Source: Gilliamella apicola (lineage in GTDB: Bacteria; Pseudomonadota; Gammaproteobacteria; Enterobacterales; Orbaceae). Taken from it: a stretch of DNA of 64,000 nt. Location of the stretch: assembly GCF_003202915.1 (NCBI RefSeq), contig NZ_QGLP01000005.1, forward strand, positions 722,721 through 786,720, written 5' to 3'. Under the pieces are notes generated by a model, which worked only from the letters and a program-made list of their open reading frames with translations, was not told where the DNA came from and searched no databases. The position numbers and the translations under genes are program-made. Position 1 is the first letter of the stretch, and each line of letters opens with the position of its first letter. Positions 1-9,009 of this stretch are shown in pieces.

Positions 1-144
1 AATCAATAGTAGTTCTAATTATATATTAATTATCTTTAAGAGGGAAATAAAAAAAGAGATTATTTTATACATTATTAATAGGAACCAACAATTAAAAATA
101 TTAAATTTCATTTTACACGTTATATTGGTTTACATTAATAAAAT

Positions 145-162
145 AAGGGGGAGTCCCCCCTT
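145..162 (-). terminator. Hairpin terminator downstream of tex
   Basis: A GC-rich stem (AAGGGGG / CCCCCCTT with a 3-nt loop) sits just past the tex stop codon. On the minus strand it is followed by a T-rich stretch, so it fits an intrinsic terminator for tex. Bases 1-144 are AT-rich and show no gene. Confidence 0.65.
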
Positions 163-178
163 TAATATTACTATAAAT

Positions 179-2476
179 CTATTTATTTTTTTTAAATGCC
201 GCGGCAAAGGCATTACCCATTGCGCTATTAGTTGCCGCTGTAGCCGGACGATGTTTACTATTAGATGATACATTTACTGATTTATTATCCACTTTTGTAG
301 AGGTCGTGTCATCTAAACGCATTGATAAAGCGATACGTTTTCGAGGGATATCAACTTCTATCACTTTTACTTTTACAATGTCACCTGTTTTAACTATAGT
401 TCGCGGATCATCTACAAATTTATTGGATAACGCCGAGATATGAACCAGACCGTCTTGATGCACACCAATATCGACAAAAGCGCCAAAATTAGTTACATTA
501 GTTACTGCTCCTTCCATAATCATACCAATTTTTAAATCTTCCATTGTTTCAATATTATCGGCAAATTGTGCGGTTTTAAATTCAGGCCGAGGATCTCGCC
601 CTGGTTTATCTAATTCTTTGATAATATCCGTTACTGTCGGCACACCAAAATGGTCATCGACATAATCAACCGCTTTTAATGATTTTAGATAGTTTGAATC
701 CCCTAAAATATCTTTTAAAGATTTATGGTTTTTAGCTAAAATTCGCTCAACCACAGGGTAAGCTTCAGGATGAACAGCCGATGCATCAAGTGGGTTAGTA
801 CCTTCCATAATTCTTAAAAAACCGGCACATTGTTCAAAGGCTTTAGGCCCTAATCGTGGCACTTTTAATAATTGTTTTCTATCGGCAAATTTACCGTTTT
901 CGTTACGCCAATCGACAATATTTTGAGCAATAACCTTATTAAGACCGGCAATACGTGCAAGTAGCATCATTGAAGCGGTATTTAAATTAACACCTACCGC
1001 ATTAACCCCATCTTCAACCACCGCATCAAGTTTTTTCGCAAGTTGAGTTTGGCTTACATCATGTTGATATTGACCAACACCTATCGATTTTGGATCAATT
1101 TTAACTAATTCAGCTAATGGATCTTGCAAACGTCGCGCAATGGAAACCGCACCACGGATTGATACGTCGAGATCAGGAAACTCTTGTGCCGCAAGTTCTG
1201 AGGCAGAATAAACTGAAGCTCCTGCTTCACTTACGATCACTTTTTGTCCTTTTACTTCAGGGTATTTTTTCTGGACGTCAAGATAAAAGCGTTCTGTCTC
1301 ACGTGAAGCAGTACCATTACCGATCGCGACAAGTTCAACTTGATATTTTATACAAAGTGCTGCAACCATCATTGCTGCTTTGTCCGCCTGACCGGTATGT
1401 GGATAGATAGTTTCTGTTGCGACTAATTTACCTGTCGCATCAACAACGGCAATTTTAACACCAGTTCGCAAACCAGGGTCCATCCCCATGGTGACCTTCA
1501 TTCCAGCTGGTGCCGCCATTAACATATCGTGTAGATTAGCGGCAAAAACATTAATAGCTTCTTCTTCGGCTCGTTCTCGCAATGTGGTCATTAATTCGGT
1601 TTCCATGTGCATTAGGATTTTAATGCGCCATGTCCAGTTGATCACTGCTTTTCGCCACTTATCAGCTGGCTGATCGTTGAAGCGCACGCCTAGGTGTTCA
1701 GTAATAATCTGCTCGCAATAACTCTCTTTAGGTGCTTCTTCGAACTGTGGATCCGCATTTAATGATAGTTGTAAAAATCCTTCATTTCGACCACGGAACA
1801 TCGCTAAAGCTCGATGTGATGGTACTTTGGAAATAAGTTCACTTTGGGCAAAATAATCTCTAAATTTAGCGCCTTCTTCCTCTTTACCGGTTATAACTTG
1901 AGAAACAAGGTGGGCATTATTCCAAAGATAATGACGAACTTTGGCTAGTAAAGCAGCGTCTTCGGCAAAGCGCTCCATTAAAATATAACGCGCACCATCT
2001 AATGCTGATTTAGTATCAGCTACGCCTTTTTCTGAATCAATATATTTTTCAGCTTCTGCCTCTGGCTTGAGATCTGGTCGTTGCCATAAATCATCAGCAA
2101 GTGGCTCAAGACCTGCTTCTATAGCTATTTGTCCGCGTGTGCGACGTTTTGGTTTATAAGGAAGATAGAGATCTTCTAATTCGGTTTTACTAAGGGTATT
2201 GGTAATTTTTTGGTTTAATTCGGGGGTTAATTTTCCTTGTTCCTCAATTGATTTTAAAATCGTCTGTTTTCGATCCTCTAGTTCTCGAAGATAACTTAAA
2301 CGACTATCTAAGGTACGTAATTGGGTATCATCCAATCCACCGGTTACCTCTTTACGATAGCGAGCAATAAAGGGGACGGTACTACCATCATCTAATAATT
2401 GTATGGCAGCTAAAACTTGTTCTGGTTTTACGGTTAATTCACCCGCTATAATATGGCTAATTTGATTATTTATCAT
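179..2476 (-). CDS. tex: Tex, RNA-binding transcription accessory protein
   Basis: Full-length Tex/YhgF (765 aa). It is a cytoplasmic nucleic-acid-binding protein linked to transcription and translation quality control. Visible domains in order are the helical Tex N-terminus, an RNase H-like YqgF fold beginning near residue 330 ([16 protein letters not shown]), helix-hairpin-helix segments near residue 500 ([18 protein letters not shown]), and a C-terminal S1 RNA-binding domain from about residue 645 ([19 protein letters not shown]). The tail is low-complexity and Ser/Asn/Ala-rich. It is divergent from greB across a 44-bp gap, as in many gammaproteobacteria. The length matches the family and no damage is seen. 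Confidence 0.96.
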   Translation of the reverse strand: MINNQISHIIAGELTVKPEQVLAAIQLLDDGSTVPFIARYRKEVTGGLDDTQLRTLDSRLSYLRELEDRKQTILKSIEEQGKLTPELNQKITNTLSKTELEDLYLPYKPKRRTRGQIAIEAGLEPLADDLWQRPDLKPEAEAEKYIDSEKGVADTKSALDGARYILMERFAEDAALLAKVRHYLWNNAHLVSQVITGKEEEGAKFRDYFAQSELISKVPSHRALAMFRGRNEGFLQLSLNADPQFEEAPKESYCEQIITEHLGVRFNDQPADKWRKAVINWTWRIKILMHMETELMTTLRERAEEEAINVFAANLHDMLMAAPAGMKVTMGMDPGLRTGVKIAVVDATGKLVATETIYPHTGQADKAAMMVAALCIKYQVELVAIGNGTASRETERFYLDVQKKYPEVKGQKVIVSEAGASVYSASELAAQEFPDLDVSIRGAVSIARRLQDPLAELVKIDPKSIGVGQYQHDVSQTQLAKKLDAVVEDGVNAVGVNLNTASMMLLARIAGLNKVIAQNIVDWRNENGKFADRKQLLKVPRLGPKAFEQCAGFLRIMEGTNPLDASAVHPEAYPVVERILAKNHKSLKDILGDSNYLKSLKAVDYVDDHFGVPTVTDIIKELDKPGRDPRPEFKTAQFADNIETMEDLKIGMIMEGAVTNVTNFGAFVDIGVHQDGLVHISALSNKFVDDPRTIVKTGDIVKVKVIEVDIPRKRIALSMRLDDTTSTKVDNKSVNVSSNSKHRPATAATNSAMGNAFAAAFKKNK

Positions 2477-2520
2477 GGTATCTCTGTATATCTTGTCGAT
2501 TAACGGAATTTAAATTCATC

Positions 2521-3003
2521 ATGCAAAAAGCTAATTATATAACAAGAGAAGGCTACTTGGCACTCGATCGTGAACTGAAATATTTATGGAAAGAAGAAAG
2601 ACCAAGAGTAACCCAAGCTGTATCTGATGCGGCCGCACTCGGCGATCGTAGTGAGAATGCCGAATATATCTATGGAAAAAGACGACTAAGAGAAATTGAT
2701 AGACGTGTACGATTCTTGACTAAACGCTTAGAGATCTTAAAAATTGTCGATCCTGATCCGCGTCAAGAGGGTAAGGTTTTTTTTGGCGCATGGGTAAAAT
2801 TAGAAGATGATTCAGGAAAATTACATATTTATCGAATCGTCGGTACCGATGAATTCGATCCGAAGAGAAATTGGATATCCATCAATAGCCCTGTTGCCAG
2901 AGCTTTGATTGGTCATAAGATTGATGATGAAATATCAGTTATCACACCAAACGGTAAAACGTTTTATTATATTATTGATATTAGTTACCAAGAACTTGTT
3001 TAG
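2521..3003 (+). CDS. greB: Transcription elongation factor GreB
   Basis: A 160-aa Gre factor. GreA/GreB insert a coiled coil into the RNA polymerase secondary channel and stimulate cleavage of backtracked transcripts. The N-terminal coiled coil carries the tip acidic region (ALGDRSENAEYIYGKRRLREIDRR), where D and E residues are catalytic in the family. The C-terminal FKBP-like domain follows from about residue 85. The YIYGKRRLREIDRR pattern and the length (E. coli GreB is 158 aa) favour GreB over GreA. It stands back to back with tex and ends 15 bp before the convergent PTS EIIA gene. Confidence 0.95.
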   Translation: MQKANYITREGYLALDRELKYLWKEERPRVTQAVSDAAALGDRSENAEYIYGKRRLREIDRRVRFLTKRLEILKIVDPDPRQEGKVFFGAWVKLEDDSGKLHIYRIVGTDEFDPKRNWISINSPVARALIGHKIDDEISVITPNGKTFYYIIDISYQELV

Positions 3004-3017
3004 ATGTGTTTTTATGA

Positions 3018-3464
3018 TTATTTAAATAATAAACATTCAAAATCATCTACGTTATCAACTTTGATTAAATTATCAAGTCGATCGTCTTCATCCAGCCATT
3101 CGATGAGATCAGACATCGCATCAATATGCTTATTATTGTCTGATGCAGCTAACATAATAAGCAAAGATATTTTTTCACCGTCAGGAAAAATAACTGGATG
3201 AGTGCATTTTAATAAAGAAAACTTTGTATCATCACAAATTACACCATTTTCAGAACGAGCATGAGGTAAGGCAAAGCCATCTGCAATAATAAAGTAAGCA
3301 CCAATTTCATTAACATTATCAATAATAGATGTGATATATCTTTGTTCGATGTGATTGTTTTCGATTAATGAATTTCCAACTATTTGAATCGCACTTTTCC
3401 AATCCAAATTTTCTTTACTAAATTGCCAATGCTGCTCAAAAATAGGATGTAACTGTTTAGACAT
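3018..3464 (-). CDS. cmtB: PTS EIIA component, CmtB-like (mannitol/fructose/ascorbate class)
   Basis: A 148-aa free-standing EIIA of the fructose-mannitol fold. The phosphorylated histidine lies in GFALPHARSENG (about residue 74). EIIA passes phosphate from HPr to the EIIB domain of the partner permease. Length and motifs resemble E. coli CmtB (147 aa), the separate EIIA of the cryptic mannitol system. That match is from memory of the family, not a search. It is last in a five-gene minus-strand cluster, after the split transketolase, and pairs logically with the EIICB gene at 6392-7843, which has no EIIA domain of its own. A strong hairpin at 3513-3542 separates it from the gene upstream. Confidence 0.8.
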   Translation of the reverse strand: MSKQLHPIFEQHWQFSKENLDWKSAIQIVGNSLIENNHIEQRYITSIIDNVNEIGAYFIIADGFALPHARSENGVICDDTKFSLLKCTHPVIFPDGEKISLLIMLAASDNNKHIDAMSDLIEWLDEDDRLDNLIKVDNVDDFECLLFK

Positions 3465-3512
3465 ATTTTAACCTTTACTCTTGTATTACTTATTATTAAT
3501 TTCTAACTTTAA

Positions 3513-3542
3513 AATGGTTACAAGCTACCACTTGTAACCATT
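3513..3542 (-). terminator. Perfect 12-bp hairpin between transketolase and EIIA genes
   Basis: AATGGTTACAAG pairs exactly with CTTGTAACCATT around a 6-nt loop. On the minus strand it is followed by TTT and then mixed sequence, so it may be a weak terminator or a processing and stability element that sets the level of the downstream EIIA gene. Confidence 0.5.
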
Positions 3543-3549
3543 ATTTATT

Positions 3550-4482
3550 TTAAGATAAAACCTGCAAAAATTGGTCACAAATATTTTGACCACTAATGCC
3601 ATATTTATCTTTTAATTGACTACTTTTTCCTGATTCGGTAAACGTATCACAAACGCCTATCCTTATGAGTGGTTTTAAAATACCATTTTGCATACTTTGC
3701 TCGGCAATTAATCCACCAACTCCACCATTAATACTATGGTTTTCAACAGTTATAATGACATTAACCTGTTGACATAAGGATTTAAATTTTTCCTCATTAA
3801 ATGGTTTAATACAAGCTAAATGTATAAGTTTACCTTTATGACCAAGTGCGGATAATTTTTGATAACCGTCATTAGCTTGTTCGTAACTTGCCCCTTCGAA
3901 GATGATGGCAAAATCATTTCCTTCATCAATAACCGCATCAATGTCATTGACTCGAGGAACGATTGTTTTATCCCGAACTGGCATTGGTTCACGTGCAACT
4001 CTAATGTAAACTGGACCATTAATTTTAGCCGCTTGTTCAAAAGCTTGGTAAACTTCATCGGCATCAGCAGGCGATAAAACGGTTAGATTAGGTAAAACTC
4101 TTGTTAACGCAATATCTTCTAGAGCATGATGTGAGGCACCATCAAATCCACCATCAACACCTGGGTGAGTTCCAACTATTTTAATATTGGCATTTGCATA
4201 ACAAGATTGACGCAGCTGAGTCCATACTGTTCCGGTTGCAAAAATAGCAAAATCGATAAAGAACGGAATTAATCCTTCGAATGATTGACCCGTGGCAAAA
4301 CTTAATGATGAAGCCTCAGCAATACCCATTTCAAAAAAACGTTCTGGGTAATTTTTTGCAAACTGATCTGCACGAGTTGAACTAGCTAAATCACAATCAA
4401 TAACAGTAATTGGGAAATTGTTTTCTGCTAATTGAATTAACGCTTTACCAATTGCATCTCGAGGTGCTTTCATTTCTGTCAT
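3550..4482 (-). CDS. Transketolase, C-terminal subunit (split enzyme)
   Basis: A 310-aa protein covering the pyrimidine-binding and C-terminal domains of transketolase. The MGIAEASSLSFATGQ segment carries the glutamate that activates the thiamine ring in this family, and DGGFDGASHHALEDIAL is the family loop. It would form one enzyme with the N-terminal subunit encoded just upstream; the two genes overlap by 4 bp (ATGA-type coupling). Split transketolases in sugar operons act on unusual ketose phosphates, for example the apulose-4-phosphate transketolase AptA/AptB. The substrate here is not deducible from sequence. Confidence 0.9.
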   Translation of the reverse strand: MTEMKAPRDAIGKALIQLAENNFPITVIDCDLASSTRADQFAKNYPERFFEMGIAEASSLSFATGQSFEGLIPFFIDFAIFATGTVWTQLRQSCYANANIKIVGTHPGVDGGFDGASHHALEDIALTRVLPNLTVLSPADADEVYQAFEQAAKINGPVYIRVAREPMPVRDKTIVPRVNDIDAVIDEGNDFAIIFEGASYEQANDGYQKLSALGHKGKLIHLACIKPFNEEKFKSLCQQVNVIITVENHSINGGVGGLIAEQSMQNGILKPLIRIGVCDTFTESGKSSQLKDKYGISGQNICDQFLQVLS

Positions 4483-5276
4483 TGTAAATCCTCCATAGCT
4501 TGTTTATATTCGACATCAGTTGGTGTTTTAGAATGCCAATCACCATTATTTTCCATAAAACTAACCCCTTTCCCTTTAATGGTGTGTGCTAAAATAGCTA
4601 TCGGTTTTCCTTTATAATGACGCGCCAAAGCAAAACCATCGACAACTTGTTGCATATCATTACCGTCGGTTAATTCAATTACGTGCCAACCAAAAACTCG
4701 TAATTTGTCAGCCAATGGCTCTAATCTACATACTGAATTTACCTCGTCATGAGACGATAATTTGTTGTAATCAATAACCGCAACTAAATTATCCATTTGC
4801 ATGTGAGCGGCTTGTTGTAGCGCTTCCCAAATTTGTCCTTCATGCATTTCACCATCACCAATGATGGCATAAACTTTATTAGGATCATTATTGAGTTTTT
4901 TGGCGGCAGCCATTCCCAATGCAATTGACAAACCTTGGCCTAATAAACCTGTATTTGCATCAAGTTGTGGGACCGTTTTGATATTAGGATGCCCTTGCAG
5001 ACGAGAATTTAAATTACGAAAAGTACTCATTTCTTCATCTTTAATAAAACCTAATTGTTTAAGTAATGCGTACTGAATGGCAACCGCGTGACCTTTACTC
5101 ATCACTAGCCGAGCTCGCGGGCTTTGGTTGAAATTAATTTCATTGTGATAAAGGTAGGTCATGATATCGGTTATTGATAATGCCCCACCTGGGTGACCTG
5201 CCCCTGAACGATATATCATAGTGACAATATCACGTCTGGCTTGTTTTGCTGAAGTTTTTAACTGTTCAATATTCAT
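4479..5276 (-). CDS. Transketolase, N-terminal subunit (split enzyme)
   Basis: A 265-aa protein with the thiamine-diphosphate-binding domain. AGHPGGALSITD is at about residue 26 and the GDG...N metal/ThDP motif runs GDGEMHEGQIWEALQQA through AVIDYNKLSS. It needs the C-terminal subunit, whose start overlaps its stop, so the two are translationally coupled. Neighbours are a zinc dehydrogenase and a PTS permease upstream, so the enzyme probably handles a keto-sugar phosphate made by that dehydrogenase. It is intact and of normal length for a split N-subunit. Confidence 0.9.
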   Translation of the reverse strand: MNIEQLKTSAKQARRDIVTMIYRSGAGHPGGALSITDIMTYLYHNEINFNQSPRARLVMSKGHAVAIQYALLKQLGFIKDEEMSTFRNLNSRLQGHPNIKTVPQLDANTGLLGQGLSIALGMAAAKKLNNDPNKVYAIIGDGEMHEGQIWEALQQAAHMQMDNLVAVIDYNKLSSHDEVNSVCRLEPLADKLRVFGWHVIELTDGNDMQQVVDGFALARHYKGKPIAILAHTIKGKGVSFMENNGDWHSKTPTDVEYKQAMEDLQ

Positions 5277-5309
5277 TATTTCCTCACTAGTTCTGTTCCA
5301 TAATCAAGC

Positions 5310-6335
5310 TCAACATTTAATAAGCACTTTAAGTTTGCCATCAAGATTTCCCGATATAGCTTGTTGAAAGGCTTTATCGGCATCTTCTAATGAAAATACT
5401 TTTTCATAAATAATTTGGGATAAGTCGGTTTGAACTTCTTTTCGATTTAATAATTTTGCCGTATTAATCAGATCTTCCGGTGTATACATATGACTGGAAA
5501 TAACGGTTATTTCTGATGATTGTAATTCATGAAGATTTACACTATTTCCTTTAGCATATTGGGCGATAAGCACTAAATATTCTGGTTTTCGTTGAGAATC
5601 AATAATTTCATCAAATACCTTTCTAACCCCCGAGCATTCAAAAATGATTGGTCTAATTTTTGAATTTAAAATATCGACTTCAGAGATACTATTTTTCACC
5701 GTGAAACCAAGTTCATTAAGTAATTTAACTCGAGCTTGATTGGTTTCAATGATAATTGGTTTTAGATTATGAAGATGTTTTAAAACCAAGCCGGTCACTA
5801 CACCGATAGTGCCACCACCAGTAATAATGATTGGATAATTATTTAAATCTATATTTTCTAGAAGCGTAACTGCATGGTAACCGACCGCCAAAGGTTCAAA
5901 TGTTGCGGCTATTTTAAGATCGATGTTATTGTCTAATTTGACTAAATGATCAAGATCTATGGTGATATATTGCGCTAAAGTCCCATCTAATCTAAATCCC
6001 ATTACACGGCGATTTACACGACAAATATTAGGATGTCCATTAACACAGTTAACACATTCCCCACAGCCAACAAGTGGATTGATTGCCACGTGATCACCAA
6101 CTGAAAATCCTTTAGTATTAGGACTTACTTTGGTAATAACTCCAACCGCTTCATGGCCTTGAATAAAGTTTGTTGGTGGCTTCAATGAGGGATGCATTCC
6201 CAGATAGAAGTGGGTATCTGAACCACAGATACCACCATATTCAATTTTAACGACTGCATTTCCATCATTGAGTGAGGGTTCAGGAAGCTCAATGATGTCT
6301 GTTTTTTTAATATCAGTTATTTTCACTGCTTTCAT
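5310..6335 (-). CDS. Zinc-dependent alcohol/polyol dehydrogenase
   Basis: A 341-aa medium-chain zinc dehydrogenase (sorbitol/threonine dehydrogenase group). The catalytic zinc ligands are Cys in YGGICGSDTHF (about residue 37) and GHE in FIQGHEAVGVI. The four structural-zinc cysteines lie in GCGECVNCVNGHPNIC. The nucleotide fold GGGTIGVVTGLVL is near residue 170. It probably oxidises the polyol phosphate delivered by the PTS to a ketose phosphate for the split transketolase. This pathway role is inferred from operon position (57 bp after cmtA, 34 bp before the transketolase). The E. coli cmt region also holds a zinc dehydrogenase gene (yggP). Confidence 0.88.
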   Translation of the reverse strand: MKAVKITDIKKTDIIELPEPSLNDGNAVVKIEYGGICGSDTHFYLGMHPSLKPPTNFIQGHEAVGVITKVSPNTKGFSVGDHVAINPLVGCGECVNCVNGHPNICRVNRRVMGFRLDGTLAQYITIDLDHLVKLDNNIDLKIAATFEPLAVGYHAVTLLENIDLNNYPIIITGGGTIGVVTGLVLKHLHNLKPIIIETNQARVKLLNELGFTVKNSISEVDILNSKIRPIIFECSGVRKVFDEIIDSQRKPEYLVLIAQYAKGNSVNLHELQSSEITVISSHMYTPEDLINTAKLLNRKEVQTDLSQIIYEKVFSLEDADKAFQQAISGNLDGKLKVLIKC

Positions 6336-6391
6336 GTTTTGTCTCTTTATTAAAAGTTATAAAATTCTTTTTTCAATTAAATAGGGTCATA

Positions 6392-7843
6392 TTAAGAGAG
6401 AGCTTGTTTTATATCGTTGATTAATTGATCTAATTTCGGATCTCCAATGTAGTTTTTAATACTTACAATTGGTTGTTTAACTGTATGGCTTGCTCTTTCA
6501 ACCAAACGTTCTTGAATAACAACAAGATCAGCTTCTTGCGGCACATTTTCGATTGAAAAATGCTTCACAATAATCTCTTTATCAACACCATTTTCCTTCA
6601 AGAGTTTTTTGAATCTTGATGCACCTAGCGCACTTGAACCCGCTCCAGCGTCACAAGCAAAAGCAATGAATTGAATGTTTTTTAGATCAAGTTCTTGTTC
6701 ATGAGATTGATTTGATAATTGAATGTCAGCTTTGGCTTTTAAATAAGCTTTATTACTTCCTTCTGTTTTAGTATTAATGACTTCTTGTTTTGAATTAGAG
6801 AAATCTTCATCTTTTTCAGTGATTGGACTGATTTTAAGTAACAAACTACAACCAATAAATGAAACTGCCGCAGCGGCACCTATACCACATATTGTTGCAA
6901 GATGTTTGCCTGGAGGTGTAAGTGCTAAGAAAGCAAAAATTGATCCTGGTGTTGCACCGGCAACTAATCCGGCATTCATAAGTGAGAAAACCATAATTCC
7001 CGCAGCCGAACCTAACATTAGTGGGAAAATCATTAGAGGACGCATATAAACATATGGGAAATACATTTCATGAATACCACCAAAGAAATGAATAATAGTA
7101 GCTGCTGGTGCTGATTTTTTACTCATACCTTTACCGAAAAAGCAGAATGCTAATAGTAGTCCTAATCCAGGGCCTGGGCTGGCAAATACCATGAAGTAAA
7201 CCGAAGATCCGTTAACTAAAGCATCCTTCATCCCTAACTGATAGAATATTGCCTGATCGATAGCATTATTTAGGAATAGTACCCTCGTTGGTTCAATTAG
7301 TAAGGCAAGAGAAGCTAAATAGCCTGTTTGCAATAATCCGTCTATTGCGGCGGCAATGATATTGGTGATAGATAGCATGAATGGGCCAATAAAATAATAA
7401 CCTAAAATTGCTAATCCCATTCCTAAGAAACCTAATGCAAAATTTTGAATGATGTTTTCAAAGCCATTAGGTAAACGATTTTCTAATAATTTATCCAGCT
7501 GCTTACTGCAATAGCCCCCTAAAGGTCCCATCGCCATTGCACCTAATAACATAGGTATATCTGAACCAACGACAATCCCCATGGTACCGACAGTACCAAT
7601 TATTGCACCGCGTTTACCTCCAACCATGTCACCACCGGTATAACCTACCAGCATCGGTAACATATAAGTAATCATAGGACTAACTAAACTGCCTAGTTGT
7701 TCGTTAGGTAACCAACCTGCAGGAATAAAAAGTGCGGTAATAAATCCCCAAGCCATGAAAGCGCCAATATTTGGTATAACCATAGCCGTGAGAAATCCAC
7801 CAAAACTTTGAATTTTAGCTCTCAATGATAGTTTCTTATCCAT
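6392..7843 (-). CDS. cmtA: PTS EIICB permease, CmtA-like (mannitol family)
   Basis: An inner-membrane sugar or polyol permease and phosphotransferase, 483 aa from the chosen start. The EIIC part has many hydrophobic segments and mannitol-family signatures (FGGFLTAMVIPNIGAF, FLNNAIDQ, FFGGIHEMYFPYVYM). The EIIB domain starts near residue 390 with the phosphocysteine loop CDAGAGSSALGA. There is no EIIA domain, as in E. coli CmtA. I chose the ATG at 7843 because AAGGAA precedes it and the protein then begins MDKKLSLRAKIQ, like the family. An upstream in-frame ATG at 7897 would add 18 untypical residues. It is the first gene of the cluster, divergent from the GntR regulator. Confidence 0.88.
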   Translation of the reverse strand: MDKKLSLRAKIQSFGGFLTAMVIPNIGAFMAWGFITALFIPAGWLPNEQLGSLVSPMITYMLPMLVGYTGGDMVGGKRGAIIGTVGTMGIVVGSDIPMLLGAMAMGPLGGYCSKQLDKLLENRLPNGFENIIQNFALGFLGMGLAILGYYFIGPFMLSITNIIAAAIDGLLQTGYLASLALLIEPTRVLFLNNAIDQAIFYQLGMKDALVNGSSVYFMVFASPGPGLGLLLAFCFFGKGMSKKSAPAATIIHFFGGIHEMYFPYVYMRPLMIFPLMLGSAAGIMVFSLMNAGLVAGATPGSIFAFLALTPPGKHLATICGIGAAAAVSFIGCSLLLKISPITEKDEDFSNSKQEVINTKTEGSNKAYLKAKADIQLSNQSHEQELDLKNIQFIAFACDAGAGSSALGASRFKKLLKENGVDKEIIVKHFSIENVPQEADLVVIQERLVERASHTVKQPIVSIKNYIGDPKLDQLINDIKQALS

Positions 7844-8169
7844 AGTAAAATTCCTTAAAAAATAAAACATACACTCATATTTAATATGACTACTCATATA
7901 AGTAGTGAATCAATAATATTTAATAAACAAAATATGTATATATATTTTTATTCAAAGTGTTAACTAAATCACATTTTAGTCATTATTTTTATGAATAGAC
8001 ATATTTTTGGGTCTACTTAATAGAAGATTAAATTTATTTGCAGGGCATAAAGCAAATTGACTATCAATAACAACTTAATAATCTGATCACTGTTTTATAT
8101 AGTTGAAATATTGCTATTTGTAGTTAATTAAATGAAAATGGTGACTAATCGAAAAAATGAGGAATAAAA
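7844..8169. promoter_or_regulatory. Divergent promoter region of the PTS operon and gntR-type gene
   Basis: An AT-rich 326-bp gap between divergent start codons. It holds a CRP-like site, TGTTA-N6-TCACA, at 7958-7973 (core consensus TGTGA-N6-TCACA, one mismatch) flanked by AAG and TTT. It also holds an overlapping inverted repeat ACTAAA-N6-TTTAGT at 7963-7980 that could be the regulator's operator. This fits catabolite control plus local induction. Both site calls come from pattern only. Confidence 0.5.
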
Positions 8170-8910
8170 ATGAGTGGTAACATAACAATTAAACAATTAA
8201 AAGTTATCAATTACATTACTAACCTAATTGAAGAGAAAAACTTATCTACCGGTGAAAAAATTGATACTGAAGTTAATATTGCCAAGATTTTAGATGTAAC
8301 CCGTACCACAGTTAGAGAAGCAACAAGACATTTATTAGAAGAGGGTTTGGTTTATCGTGTTAGAAAGTCAGGATTACATGTTGGTTCATCCGAACGAAAT
8401 ATTAATTTAACTGGTAAATTCAATGTTATTTCACATTTCGATTATCAAGCTAAAAAACAGGGTTATAAGGGATCGAGAAAAGTACTCTCAGCAAGTATTG
8501 TTCCTGTTCCTAGTGAAGAATTGGCCAATTTACTTAAATTAAAAAAAAGCGATTTTGTTTATAAGATTGAAAGATTAATGTTTTTTGATAATATTCCAGT
8601 ATCTCTCGAATTTACCCTAATACCGACAAATTTATTTGATCAGTTTCAATTTAGTCAATTAGAGATATCTAAATTTGGTTATATTGAAGAAAGTACAGGA
8701 AAAAAAGTAAAAAAACGCATTCAAAATATCATGGCAGTAAATGTCGATGATGAAAAGATTGAAAACGCATTAAATGTGCCAAAAAATACCGCATTATTAA
8801 AACTTGAGGAAGTCACCTATCTTGAGGATGATACGCCTTGTGAACACAATATTTCTTTTATAAAAGCTGAATATCATCCTATACAAAATATAATTGAACG
8901 ACGATTATAA
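8170..8910 (+). CDS. GntR-family transcriptional regulator with UTRA domain (HutC subfamily)
   Basis: A 246-aa regulator. The N-terminal winged helix-turn-helix (about residues 10-75) includes VNIAKILDVTRTTVREATRHLLEEGLV. The C-terminal UTRA effector domain (about 95-240) has the usual VYKIERLMFFDNIPVSLEFT segment. UTRA domains bind small sugar or amino-acid-derived ligands. It is divergent from the PTS-dehydrogenase-transketolase operon and probably its local repressor or activator. The ligand cannot be named. A GAGGAATAAAAATG start region gives a good ribosome-binding site. Confidence 0.9.
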   Translation: MSGNITIKQLKVINYITNLIEEKNLSTGEKIDTEVNIAKILDVTRTTVREATRHLLEEGLVYRVRKSGLHVGSSERNINLTGKFNVISHFDYQAKKQGYKGSRKVLSASIVPVPSEELANLLKLKKSDFVYKIERLMFFDNIPVSLEFTLIPTNLFDQFQFSQLEISKFGYIEESTGKKVKKRIQNIMAVNVDDEKIENALNVPKNTALLKLEEVTYLEDDTPCEHNISFIKAEYHPIQNIIERRL

Positions 8911-9009
8911 GATTGATGATTGAAGAATTTGTCTAATTCGGTGTTTAAATATATAAATTACCAATAATTAGCTATATAATTTTCGATAACTAATTAAATA
9001 CTTAACTAT

